A DNA stretch of 64,000 nt from Bretschneidera sinensis (taxonomy: Eukaryota > Streptophyta > Magnoliopsida > Brassicales > Akaniaceae): contig CM043700.1 of the NCBI GenBank assembly GCA_023935145.1, positions 135,752,828 through 135,816,827 on the forward strand. Reading direction: 5' to 3'. Numbering within the stretch: the stretch's first letter is position 1; each line of letters starts with the position of its first letter. Below, piece after piece: positions 10,858 through 22,311 of the stretch. A program made the translations under genes and the position numbers. The notes under the pieces were generated by a model. It saw only the letters and a list, made by a program, of their open reading frames with translations. It searched no databases and was not told the DNA's origin.

Positions 10858-11967
10858 TTGGAGAATACTAACCCTGCAGGGGCTAGTGAGCAAACCAATT
10901 CAGAAATTGTTGAGCATAGCATCAAGGGAGATTCTGTTCAGGTAGAGCAAAGAAGGCAAGAGGGTTCGGACCAGGTAGAGCCCTCAGATGATTGCCAAGC
11001 TCAAGAAACTCAAGAAGAGGCTGAACAAGAAGATGATGCTGTAGCAAGTCAAAAGGATTTTCAGCTCATAAGAGACCGGGAAAGAAGGCTGGTCGGACCA
11101 CCTTTAAGATGTGGGTTTGCGGATGCTGTGGATGCAGCAGCTCCTTGGACAGAAGGAGAGATGAGTGAACAAGAAACTTACATGGATGCCATGGAGTGTA
11201 AGGATTCGTCAAAGTGGCAGCTAGCTATGGAGGAAGAAATGGATTCTTTGAGGAAGAACAACTTCTGGGAATTGGTGAAAATTCCAGGAAATCAGAAAGT
11301 TGTGGAATGTAAATGCACTTACAAGATCAAAGAAGGGTGCCCTCCAAGAGATGAAGTCTGAAATATGGCTAGGCTGGTGGCGAATGGGTTCACAAGAAGA
11401 GAACACATAGGTTTCACAGAAACTTTCTCACCTGGACACAAGGTGGAGAAGATGGTGAGTATCCTCACCTATGTCATTGATGGGCTGTTAGTTTGGAACA
11501 GCAGGAAGAGGATGGAAAGGTTTACATCTCAACTCAGTGAGGAGTTTGAGAGGAAAGATCTCAGCCTTACACAAAAGATCCTTGGGATGAGGAGAATCAT
11601 CCGGGAAAGGAAGAGAAACAGGTCAAGTGTTTCTTGGGCAATGGATGTTTTCAGAAAATGTGTGAGTAATCCCGGAAAAGAGCATTGGTTTGGGATGAAG
11701 TGGTTGCTGAGGTACATGGAGGTTCAATGGCAACCAGTGGTAGCACTCATAACAACCAGGGCAGAATGCATAGTGGCTACGGAAGCCATAAAGGAGGCTA
11801 TGGGGTGCAAAGGGTTGTTGGACGAGTGGGAGGTCCTAAAAGAGCAGGTGGTGGTAACTTTGGATAACCAAAGTGCGGGGCACTTTTGGAGGAATCTGGT
11901 GTTCCATGAGGGGACAAAGCATATGGATGTTTGGTATCATTACATTCTGGAAAATGGTACGAAATGA
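10858..11967 (+). pseudogene. Deleted reverse transcriptase / RNase H region of copia C
   Basis: The first part (10858-11361) carries the acidic linker and the start of the RT domain (AMEEEMDSLRKNNFWELV). After a stop at 11359-11361 the frame resumes. A deletion joins the RT N-terminus to a YVID relic of the YVDD catalytic box (near 11470), so roughly the central RT is missing. The C-terminal RNase H segment remains (ITTRAECIVATEAIKEAM, TKHMDVWYHYI). The reverse transcriptase is non-functional. Confidence 0.86.
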
Positions 11968-12170
11968 TGCAGTAATGTTGACAAGAAGACCACGGAGAAA
12001 AGTCCTGCTGATTTAGGCACCAAGGTTCTACCTCTAAGAAGGTGCAATCATTGCCTTGGACTTCTTAGGAATGGAGTTGGTTAATTGGTAACTCTAGATG
12101 AGTTTAGATCCCGAAGCTTTCTGCACAATAGTTCAGGTTTTTTGAACTCTTAGACAAAGGTAGAGATTAT

Positions 12171-12994
12171 TGTTATTTGTCTAAGTTTCAAACATATCCA
12201 AACATGGTCTAAAGTTGGTTAATGTCCAAACCAATTGTGGGATATCAAAGTTCAGCAAGTTATAAGGTTGCACACATGTGTGTGCTTCAATTTTGAGCAT
12301 GGGAAGGTCAGGCACACTGCTATGGAAGTTTCTGCCCATTGGCAGGAGGTGTGCGCACAGCATCAGGAGGCTGCAGCATTAGGTCACGCCGCAGCACACA
12401 GCACCACACCAAAACACATAGCATCACTTGGAGAGTGATGAAGGGCTGAGATTAAAGGAAGAACATGATCAAAGGGTCAAGAATGATTCACAAGATTGTC
12501 CAAGAATTAAGAGGCTATAAAAAGGGTTTCTTAGCCTCATTTCAAGTGGTGAAAAAGGTGTGTGAGAGAACCACACAGGTTGTGACATTGTGAGATCATT
12601 GTAAACACAAGAGAGAATTGTGTGAGAGACATAAACACAAGAGGGACTCTTGTAGTGAGGCTGGTTGTAAAGAAGAGAGGTTAGTAAAGAATTGATAGAA
12701 AGCATTGTAATAGGTCTATCACTTTCTCGTTCTCTTCTTGGTTCTTCAAGAACTTGGATTCTTGAAGGGAATTGTTGTAACTTTATAAGAACCATTGAGA
12801 TTGTGCAGAGAGTTCGGAGGAACTCACGGGGACGTAGGCACATTGCCGAACCTCGACAACAAATTACTTGTCTTCTTTCTTTCTTTGATTTTCTGTTCTT
12901 GTGTTCGATTGCTGAAATTCTTTCTACAAGTCATTCAAGACTTGGGTGTTTGGAAGATCACCACCTGGGCATCTTGTCAAGGTGATTTCCAACA
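12171..12994 (+). repeat. 3' LTR of copia C
   Basis: 824 bp, near-identical partner of 7607-8434, preceded by the purine-rich AGACAAAGGTAGAGAT. It starts TGTTATTTG, lacking three bases seen at the start of the 5' copy. Confidence 0.94.
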
Positions 12995-14184
12995 TTATTA
13001 TTATTTATGTTTGTATTGTTGATTATTCAGTTTACTTTGGAATATTTGTTGAAATTCATGTTTAATTCAGTGTATAATGATTTATGAATCTTATATCTTG
13101 TTAAATAGTATGTTTTAATTACAAAAAACTATAATATTTTCTAGTGGTGTTATGTATGTAAGAGGTATACATATAAATTGAAATATTGCTTAAGACAAGT
13201 GTGAATTCTCAAATAAGTCTTGAGAAGATCTTTAGTGTATTTTAATCAATACTTGACTTAGAATTGAATGTATACTTGTGATAGAAATTTACAAGAATAT
13301 GAATCTCAAGAAGTTACTTGCAGTAAAATCCAGTTTGGATGATAATATCACTTGGACTAGTGATATGAGTATATGCTATAGTGGGTATTGTACAATGGTA
13401 TAAACACCAAGTTAATACTAAGCATGATAATAAATTACAAGTGGGCAAAGTCGAATAGTTATAAGTGATAGAAAAATATCACTTGTGGTGAGGGTGATTC
13501 TTATTGTATGTGCGATTGGTATTATGTACGCAATGCACTACAATGAATTATCCTGGGTATTAGCCAAGTATAAAAATTATAGAAGTTAACCGAATTTTTA
13601 GCTAGCAAATGAGTAAAATTTAAAAGGGATGGAGATTAAGCCCATATGATTAATCACCCATGATGGAACCTCGACTCAACTCTTACTAACTATAAGTCTT
13701 GAGTTCAATGAGATAAAGTACATCATCAGTAGTGATTGCAAACACCAATAGTAAATATTTCATCCCAGGAGAAAGGTGTTTTGAAATCGTAGTGATATAG
13801 TGAAAGGTGAACCTTAAGATCTTAATAAGGCTTATAAAAGTTTTCTTTGGTATGTTAAGCTACAGAACATACTTGATAAGCTTACCTAGTGAGTGTAAAG
13901 TGTGGCCGCTTCTGTTGAGTTCAAGGACTTGACTCTAAAGCACTAATAACATAAGATACATGACACAAGACCTGTAAATGTGTCGACATATTTTCTGCAA
14001 ATTCTATGAGAAGTCTCATGTGTGAGACATGTCCGGTTAAACAAATAGGATTTGTGGGTTCAGTTACTAAGTGAAGATTCAAGTCTAAAAGACATCTTCA
14101 TCTAGGCATGAACTTCTATGGATGATAAAAGATCAAATTTTTAAAGTTTTATCGAGTCAAAATATTTTGAAAATGGTGGGGAAT
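12995..14184 (+). other. Internal non-coding part of element B, 3' of nested C
   Basis: About 1.2 kb of AT-rich DNA between the TTATT duplication and the 3' LTR of B. No long ORF and no pol motif is seen on either strand. It ends in AAAATGGTGGGGAAT, the likely polypurine tract. Confidence 0.7.
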
Positions 14185-15340
14185 TGTTGATGTTTTTTCA
14201 AAATAAACTTGGATTTTAAGTTTGGGATGTTTTAGAAAATCAAAGGAAAAAAGAAAATAAAAGGAAATTCAAGTTGTGAATGATTCAGTCGATTGAATGG
14301 ACTCATTCAGTCGATTGAATGGTCATTCAGTTACCGAATCATGGAAGACTAAAATTTCTTGAAACTCTCTGGAACCTTTTTAGTCGACTAAATGTTCAAA
14401 AATTTTGAATTTTCAAATCGTTGAATAACAGTTGAACGTGAATAGAAGTGTCCTGTGAGAAGAAACACTTAGTATTCAGTTTAAATCAGTTTCCTACTTA
14501 AACAATGTGTCTTTAATGAAAAAACAACTAATTAAACACTATAAAAGTGTGTATAACTACCATAATTAATAGATTACAAACATATACATATTTCAGATTT
14601 CCTTTCTTGTTATTCTTCTGATGTAAAACGCTAGCGGAAGAAGAACTAGGAAAAAGAACTGTGCCTTCAACCCTCAATACAATAACTCTCACGAAGAGAA
14701 AGAAACCCTAATTTTATTCAGAAAATAATAATCCCTAATATTACATGGCCTCCTTATTTATAAGGTTAAAGTAAAAAGAAAAGGAAAATCGAAATTAGGA
14801 AAGTACAAAATAAGAAATTTCTTAAAACGGAAACTGCTAAATTGGAGGCCTAAACGTCGTTTTTTGGCTAAAATCCCGCCATGCTAATTATAGTTTTGCT
14901 CGGTGGCCCGTTTCCAATCAGACTGGGGTCTCTGGGGCCCGATCCGGGTCAGCATGTAAAACAATGTAAACCGTACCCTTAGATTTGGAGCGATCCAACC
15001 ATTCTAGGTAGTCCAGGGTCATCTGTTCTGCTTTGTCTACCTGTTCTGCATCATCTTCTCATTTTCTAAAAAACTGATCTTCTTATGTTTAAAAATCCTG
15101 AAAATTTCCAAACATAAATAATTTTCATCTATAAACTCATAGAAGTTGTTGTGGGTTATTCTTCATGAGTGCAAAGTGCATAATAACAACAGAGCTTTAT
15201 TGTATCTTAGAGGAAATTCGCCAGAAACCTTCTTGCACCAGTGAGGGGCGAATTAAACCTTAAGGAAAACGACTTGGTCGTGTCGTAAAGCCATTTCTCT
15301 TATTCCTTTTGATAAACAACCCTTAGAAATTTCTCCAACA
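14185..15340 (+). repeat. 3' LTR of element B (carries solo LTR D)
   Basis: TGTTGATG...CCAACA; about 716 bp of LTR plus a 440-bp insertion with its target repeat. It is visibly diverged from the 5' LTR, including several indels, so B is older than C. Confidence 0.9.
14619..15053 (-). mobile_element. Solo LTR D inside the 3' LTR of B
   Basis: A 435-bp block absent from the sister LTR starts TGATG and ends CATCA, a perfect 5-bp terminal inverted repeat. It is flanked by TCTTC duplications (14614-14618, 15054-15058). On the minus strand, TTATAAATAAGGAGG near 14750-14765 resembles an LTR TATA region, so the orientation is probably reverse. No other copy is in the window. A small terminal-repeat element in which only one repeat survives is equally possible. 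Confidence 0.82.
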
Positions 15341-16565
15341 ATGGTTAAGTCGATTGGACTCACATTTTGTCCAATAAGTGCTTCTCATCGATGGTCCTAT
15401 CGACTATAATAGTAAAAATACTTTTGGTGGTTAAATTGAATTAACTATGTGTCTAGTCGACCTAGCTCATGGTCTAATTTGTTATTGAGTCTTTGGGTGC
15501 TTTTCGTTTCTGTATTATAGTGATGGTCTCTAGGTTGTTAATTTGCGAAAGATTTAAAGCTCCATTTTTGTCATCCAAATCGATAACCAAAGAAAATCTT
15601 TTTTTTTACCTATTTGTTATAATACCAAATAATTGTTCTATTCCATATTTGCATTAACTAAAATTTTTCGAAGAGTAGGTTTTGGGTTTCAATTATAAAT
15701 TTGGGTCCAAGTCGCTTTCTTAGGTTTAAAAAGTTATGTTACATGGATTCAGGTATGAGTGTCAGACACGAGTAGGTATCCGAGTGTTAAACTCGTTTAA
15801 CTTTTATAACTTTTCAAGTGTCATACCTTTATCCGAAGTGTTAGTGTCTAACACGGGCACAACATAGTAAAGTGAAAAGTTCATATAGTAAAGTGAAAAG
15901 TTCATGCAACACAGCTAAAAAGTATAAAACAGTTGGGACATTTCCTATACCCAGCCCGGGTCGAGATAGCCTAATTGCATTTACTTTAAGAGCCTAATAT
16001 ATATGAGCCAACCTGATTGATAGAGATTTTGAAATAGCTAATGTTTCCTATAAACAAAAATTAAATTGAGCAACGGTTTATAAATTAACTTTACTTTTAA
16101 AATTTTAAAATTTATTTTTTACAATTGTTTTATCAAATATTTAATATTTTATAATTTTATTGTATTAAAAATCATAAATTAAATTATAAATCATTTATAC
16201 TGCTTAAAAGCATGTTGTCCTTCCTGGAGCCCACAAATCTTTCAAACCCATGAATTCGAGCTGATAAACGTAACCTTGACTACCCACATGATCTAGTTGT
16301 TGATTTCAGCCTGTTCAACAGTACGCGATTGTATAATCAGAATCCAAGAACTATTAGGAATTTAAATGAGCACGTGCAGTCAGTAATGGTAATTTAAACA
16401 AAGTGGCACATCAACTTAAAGTTATCATTTGTATTTATTAAATCAACCAATTACCAATTCTAAGAAAAAGCATGCCGGAAATATCATTAGCAAAAGAAGT
16501 CGTTGATAGCTGCACAAGAATGGGGCTCTAATAGCCCACAAATCGCTACCAATTATTCTGATAAC
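15341..16565. other. Intergenic, no gene seen
   Basis: AT-rich DNA with no coding signal. A direct repeat of 5890-5935 lies at 15430-15475. Two adjacent copies of a ~19-bp string (CATATAGTAAAGTGAAAAG-like) lie at 15869-15903. Confidence 0.6.
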
Positions 16566-17041
16566 TGTTAAGGAAGTGGGCTGCCTAGCCAACTTTCTTA
16601 GGGGCCACTTTTTTTTTTGGGTAAAAAATTAGGGGCCAATTTAGGGGCTAAATTAGGGGTTGTCTATTTTAGGGGTCAAAATAGGGGTTGCCTAAAAATC
16701 CACCAACCCATTTGATTTTGAAGCCTATATAAACCCTTTTGGCGCTCATTTGTAAAACACCAAGTAGAGAAAAGAGAGCTTGAGAGAAAAGCTTGAGAGA
16801 AAATATAGTGAGAGATATAAATGTCTCGTACAAAATACAATTGGGTGTGGGTTGTGAGTTGTAAGTGTTGTAAACACTTTGTATATTTTCTCCCTTTAGT
16901 AAAAAAACGATCTGCAGCAGGTCCAGAGACGTAGGTACATTTGGTCGAACTCCGTTATCAAATTTGTGTGTGTTATTTCCGCTGTTATTTTGCATTATCA
17001 CTAATCTGGTTTATAGGGAAATCTTCGTAATTTCCCCAACA
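16566..17041 (+). mobile_element. Solo copia LTR
   Basis: 476 bp, starting TGTTAAGGAAG and ending TTTCCCCAACA, with a perfect ATAAC duplication (16561-16565, 17042-17046). It contains a TATA box (CCTATATAAACCC near 16722) and GACGTAGGTACATTTGGTCGAAC near the 3' end, the same type of motif as in LTRs A and C. No internal element sequence remains, so it arose by LTR-LTR recombination. Confidence 0.88.
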
Positions 17042-18246
17042 ATAACCACTTCCATTTTAGATTAATCAGCCGTGACCTACAAGGTAGATGGAGGCTCGTG
17101 ATGAGCTGGTCAATCTGATTACACAGTATTTTTTATTTTAGACTAGTAATTGTGCAATCGGAGAGCACAGTTTTTATGTTTGATTGCATTTAAATTTGGA
17201 GAAATTTTAATTGGATTTTGAAAAAAGGAGATTCAAACTTCTTTAATCAACTTTCCATTTATAATTTGGATTGATCGTGTAATTGTCTTTTTCACTTTTA
17301 TACTTTTTAACATTAACAGCTCTCGTTACTTTTCTAACGCATGTTTGCATTTAGGAGTGCAACTTGAGCAAGCTAACCCAACCTAATGCTAACTCAATTC
17401 GAACTTTAGTTAAATTAGGGTTGATAACTTTTAGGGTTGTGTTAATTACAATCCTAATCCAACTCATAACTTGTAAACCTGAATTTAATTATATATCTTA
17501 TATTACTAACTAGTGATTCAAATTTATGTAAGATATTTGAACATTTGAAATTTGAATTTTCGAGAGACATTAAAACTTGAATAATATAATGTGATCCTTT
17601 TAATTTTTTTGGGTAATATTTAGCATTTGATATGAAAAATAGATTTCAAGAATATAATCCGACCAAATTAGACCCAATCATGTTCTGATTTCATTAGATA
17701 ACCCAAGTTTTTTATGGGTTACATTAAGGTTGAAATTTATGAAACTTGTCAGGACTTGGGTTTGATTAGGGTTGAAAAAAATATGTCATGGGTTGTGATA
17801 TGATTGACCTCTAACCCGACTCAATCCAATCCCGTGCATTCCCCAACATTTATTGGTCATTTAAACAAATATAGATTGATTTCAATACTATTCTACCAAA
17901 CATATCAATTTATTCAAAAGTTTAAGCAAGATTAAATCAAACACAAACATTAATAAACAATTTATTTTTAAAAAATTAATTTAAACATAAAATTATAATA
18001 TAATATTGATTAAATGACGAGTTGAATTCTTCAAGTAATCCCAAAGAGACTGCATCAGCTTTGACAATTTCTTAATTTGTCAAAATTACAACTGATGACC
18101 ACTTCACGTTAGTCAATCATGGTTCCTTGATGGATCTGTTCTCAAATTCTGGTTACGTAGCTATAAAAAGACCACAACTTATAGCTTAATTTGCAATTAA
18201 AGTGAGAAAAAAGAAAAGAAAAGAAAAGAAAAATTAAGTCTCGGTC
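17042..18246 (+). other. Intergenic / promoter region of WAK pseudogene 1
   Basis: AT-rich, no ORF. A TATA box (GTAGCTATAAAAAGACC) at about 18157-18173 lies ~75 bp before the start codon. An AAAAGAAAAGAAAAG purine run forms the 5' leader (18207-18235). Confidence 0.6.
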
Positions 18247-21010
18247 ATGGGTTTTCAGGCCATGGTTGTGCAAGTGATGCTGGTAGGATTGGTATTTGCA
18301 ACAACTGTAGTTTTATCAGCAAGAGCACAACCCAATCCTGACTGCCCTTCTTATTGTGGAAATCTAAGTTCAATCCCGTATCCTTTTGGCATTGGGGAAG
18401 GTTGTTTCCTTAATGAATCATTCAATATCACCTGTAACCAGTCTTTCAACCCTCCCACAGCTTTTCTAAGGCGAGGCAATATCAAGGTTACGGACATTAA
18501 CATCCTGCTGGGCCAATTGCAGGTCAGTGTAGGCACAGCCAGAGATTGCTACGACAAGTCGACGGGCATGCGCCAGGCCAACATGAGCACTGGCTACAGA
18601 ATAAATTTGCCCAGTTTCAACATCTCTAATACTAAAGTTCACCATTATCGAAGAAGTTGATCAGTCTTGCACCGGCACAGGTTGTTGCCAAATTGAGATT
18701 CCTGATGGACTAAAAAACATAACTATGACAGCAAGGAGCTTTAACAACCATACAAAGGTATCGGATTTCAATCTCTGCAGCTATACCTTTATTGCTGATC
18801 AAAACCAATTCAATTTCTCCTCCGATTATATTCGCAATATACCTCGAGAAACAAACTCTCCGGTGGTGATTGATTGGGCGATTGGCGAGGAGATATGTGA
18901 AGAAGCGAAGAAGAATACATCAAGCTATGCATGCAAGGAAAACAGCCAATGTTTATCAGATAATGGTACAGGGTATCGTTGCAAGTGTTTGGGCGGTTAC
19001 GATGGTAACCCTTACCTCCAAAATGGTTGCCAAGGTAATTAAATTTCGAGTAAATTTCAATTTTTATTATTAGTTTGTCTCGCGTTTTATTTGGGTCTTT
19101 GTATTTTTATTTATTCTTATTGAATCTATGAAATTATAATCTGAATCCAATCATGTTTTCTCTCAAATTAATATCAGTAAATTTTATTAATGGTTAATTA
19201 ACAAATGATCTGATTGGATAAATATTATAACTTTAGAGATTTAATACGGATGAATGAAATTCCAAAGATCCCAATAAGACGCGTAACAGACTTTAAGGAT
19301 GAAAAATTGTGTCATGTAAATGAGTCAATAATTAATTTATTCATTAATATTGTGTCATACTAGATATCAATGAATGCGAAATTTCAAGACCTTGCAACAT
19401 GACATGCCAAAACATTCCTGGGAGTTTTTCTCGTACTTGTCCTGAAGGTTATGAAGGCGACGGATTCCTAAACGGTACAGGCTGCCGTCCTCAGTTTCAT
19501 AATAGCGATCAATCAAAGAAATTAATTATCCCATTGAGTAAGTACACAAATTGATTTATTCACGTGTTAATTGATGCTGCCCTTTGCCTGTTTGTCAGCT
19601 AATATGATTTGGTACATCATATTATATACTATATTAAAAATTTTAATATACTACTTTTTATAGGAAATTTTAATATCATGTCGTCAATTAAACTTTTCAT
19701 TATTTTATTTTCAATGTTTTTTTTTTTGTTATATATCTATTGACGCTTAAATCTTACCAATTGGATTGAGCTAACTTTTCATTATGATGCTCAATTTAAG
19801 TTCATTTTCTGTACAGGTGTTACCATAAGCCTCTTAGTTCTACTTGTTGGAATTTCCTGGATGTATTGGGGACTAAACAAAAGCAAGCTCATCAAACTCG
19901 AAGAGAAATTCTTTAAGCAAAATGGTGGCCTAATGTTACAACAACAGCTCTCTATTTTAAAGCTGGATCATCAGTTGATACTGCCAGAATATTTAGTGCA
20001 GAAGATCTGAAGAAAGCCACCAACAATTACGACGAGAGTAGAATCCTTGGCCAAGGAGGCTATGGAACAGTCTACAAAGGTATATTACCAGACAGTAAAA
20101 AAATTGTTGCCATTAAGAAATCCAAAATTGGAGACCAGAGTCAGATTGAACAATTCATCAATGAGGTAATTGTGCTTACACAAATTAATCATAGGAATGT
20201 TGTTAAACTATTGGGTTGTTGTTTGGAGACTGAAGTTCCATTGCTTGTTTATGAATTCATCACGAATGGGACTGTCTGGGAACACATTCAAGGTAAACTA
20301 GTCCAAGAATCGTCGTTTCTTCCATGGGAAATGAGATTAAAGATTGCTGCAGAAACTGCAGGGGCATTAGCATACTTGCACCCTGCTGCTTCGATGCCAA
20401 TCATACACAGAGATGTGAAGACAACCAACATTCTTTTGGATGATAATTACACTGCTAAAGTGTCTGATTTTGGAGCATCAAGGCTTGTTCCTTTAGACCA
20501 AACTCAATTGACAACTTTGGTGCAAGGAACACTTGGGTATTTGGATCCTGAATATTTCCAATCAAGCCAATTAACAGAGAAAAGCGATGTTTATAGTTTT
20601 GGTGTTGTTCTTGCAGAGCTTTTGACAAGTAAGAACGCGATTTCTTTTGATAGGCCTGAGAACGAGAGAAATCTAGCTATGCACTTCGTTTCTTCAATGA
20701 AAGAGGATCAATACTTGTTTCGGATTCTTGATGAGAGAATTGTTAACGAAGGAAACGTCAAGCAAATCAGGGAAGTTGCTAAGCTAACAAAAGATGCTTA
20801 AGGGTAAATGGGGAGGACAGGCCTACTATGAAGGAAGTAGAAATGGAGTTGGAGGGATTGAGAGATATGGGAAAGCATCCATGGACGAAAGTGGATTTGA
20901 TATCTTCGAATGCGTGCATTAATGGTGCTGCTGCTTCTAGCTCTACAACTGCAGGGTTCGATAGCATGAGAGATCACATATTTTTACCTCTTGGTAATAA
21001 TGGAAGATAA
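18247..21010 (+). pseudogene. Wall-associated receptor kinase pseudogene 1
   Basis: The three-exon WAK layout is kept: exon 1 18247-19034, exon 2 19364-19537, exon 3 19817-21010, all with GT-AG borders. Exon 1 encodes a signal peptide (residues 1-28), the Cys-rich GUB_WAK galacturonan-binding start (CPSYCGNLSSIPYPFG) and an EGF segment. Exon 2 encodes a calcium-binding EGF repeat (DINECEISRPC). Exon 3 encodes a TM helix and a Ser/Thr kinase with [13 protein letters not shown] and DFG. Lesions: an internal deletion plus frameshift near 18640 removes the middle of the ectodomain, a frameshift near 19955 lies between TM and kinase, and a 1-bp loss near 20793 cuts the kinase C-terminus. The kinase core motifs are otherwise intact. 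It is close to copy 0 (4897). Confidence 0.92.
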
Positions 21011-22311
21011 TTTATTTTGTCCACAATTGTGAAATCTCACTTACAAAAAGAATTTTCTGAAGAACTGTTTATTGAATGATGTTTTACAATGAACTGAGGT
21101 CAACTATTTATGGTAGTTATGATGAGGTATCTGATAATCCTAACACATGATAAATAGGAATTATCTAAAAAAATAAATCCAACTTAATATCAAAACAATA
21201 ATAATAAAGATATAATAACTTGGTTTAATCCTACAACACTGATGTGTATATATGCAAACTATGCATTCAATTTTCTTCATTTAACTTTTTGAGTTCACTT
21301 AGAATTCAATTTTTTTGAGAATTTTAATGATGTGTTTTTCCTTTTCGTTGGGATCTTTTTAACTTTTTAACTTGGGCAGCCCATTTCATAAGCTAAAGAT
21401 CTATCTGACATGGTATACGAATTACAGCATGTGCTTGGCTGCCAGCGTATATTAAACGGAATCTTAACTAGAGATAATTCAACTTTGGTCCTTTTTCATG
21501 TACAAAGATACAAGTTCTATGAAATTACCAAATGTCTATTGCAAACCCGCTCTCACGCAATCAGAACTCAAGAATTTTCCTTTCATAAGATAATATTGAA
21601 ATAAAGTATATAGGCATAATATTTTAGCAATCCTTATATACAATAATGCCTTTAAATAAAATTTTCACAATTAAAAATTTCTTGAGAAGTCCCAATTAGT
21701 TTACTAACTCCTGTTAGTGCTTAAGGAATTAGAGGTTTATTAACCGCATTCCCAATACTTACCTTACCCTACATATATATAGAGACCTGAAATACCCAAA
21801 AAAAGAAAGAAAGAAATCCTTTGGGCAGACACAAGTGAAATTCCCCTCTGAATTGTGACAGAATTCGAGTTTTGTACATTTATTGAGGCTTGGATCGTCA
21901 CACTCGTTGCAGTAAAACAGGGGGGCACTGATTAAGTGATCATAGGCCCGATTGTTGCAGTTTTTTTATAGTTAAAAGTACTTTTGAATAAATTAAAAAT
22001 GTTTTAATATGTAATTTGGTTTAAAGCTTAAGAAGTGAAGAAGATAAAGTGTTTTTCATGAAAGAGAATAAAAGCGCTATGGATTAATTCATTTTAACAC
22101 CATGTGAGTTGACCCCATTAATTCTAAGTCCACAAGCTTGCAGTAAAATAGGGGGCACTGGTCATAATCCTTTTGCGTCACTTAGCGTAGTGTTAACGGC
22201 CTGCCAGTTCCTATATAATAAAAAAAGAAAACCAATAGTTATGAAATGTATTCATCAAGAGTAAAACGATCAAGAAAATTTCTTTAAAATTAAGGGGTAA
22301 TAGGAGAAGCT
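21011..22311. other. Intergenic; promoter of WAK pseudogene 2
   Basis: No convincing gene. The last ~170 bp (22139-22311) carry a block, TGCAGTAAAATAGGGGGCACTG..., that recurs upstream of a lost WAK at 30717-30800. A TATA-like CTATATAATAAAA lies near 22210. The open frame at 21410-21604 has no recognisable domain. Confidence 0.6.

Larger units (their letters stand above)
7607..12994 (+). mobile_element. Ty1/copia retrotransposon C, nested in element B
   Basis: LTRs 7607-8434 and 12171-12994 are near identical and end TTTCCAACA. The target duplication is TTATT (7602-7606 and 12995-12999). Total length is 5.4 kb. It encodes gag, protease and integrase in one long frame, but most of the reverse transcriptase is deleted. 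LTR similarity is clearly higher than that of host element B, in line with later insertion. Confidence 0.95.
5936..15340 (+). mobile_element. Non-autonomous LTR element B (gag only, TR-GAG-like), host of nested insertions
   Basis: LTRs at 5936-6629 and 14185-15340 begin TGTYGATG and end CCAACA. The element is flanked by the 5-bp target duplication ATGGT (5931-5935 and 15341-15345). After removing nested elements C and D, the internal region is about 2.2 kb. It has a decayed copia-type gag (6696-7503), and I found no protease, integrase or reverse transcriptase motifs. A purine-rich AAAATGGTGGGGAA precedes the 3' LTR. No canonical primer-binding site is visible after 6629. LTR-flanked gag-only elements are known in plants as TR-GAG; loss of pol by deletion is the alternative. 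Confidence 0.85.

Noticed and set aside
16669..17001. 110-codon minus-strand open frame
   Set aside because: It lies wholly within a solo LTR with clear TSD and has no domain.
21410..21604. 64-codon open frame between WAK pseudogenes
   Set aside because: Part of it recurs in non-coding form at 30165-30290 (ACGGAATCTTAGCTAGAGATAAATCAAC), so it is duplicated flank, not a gene.
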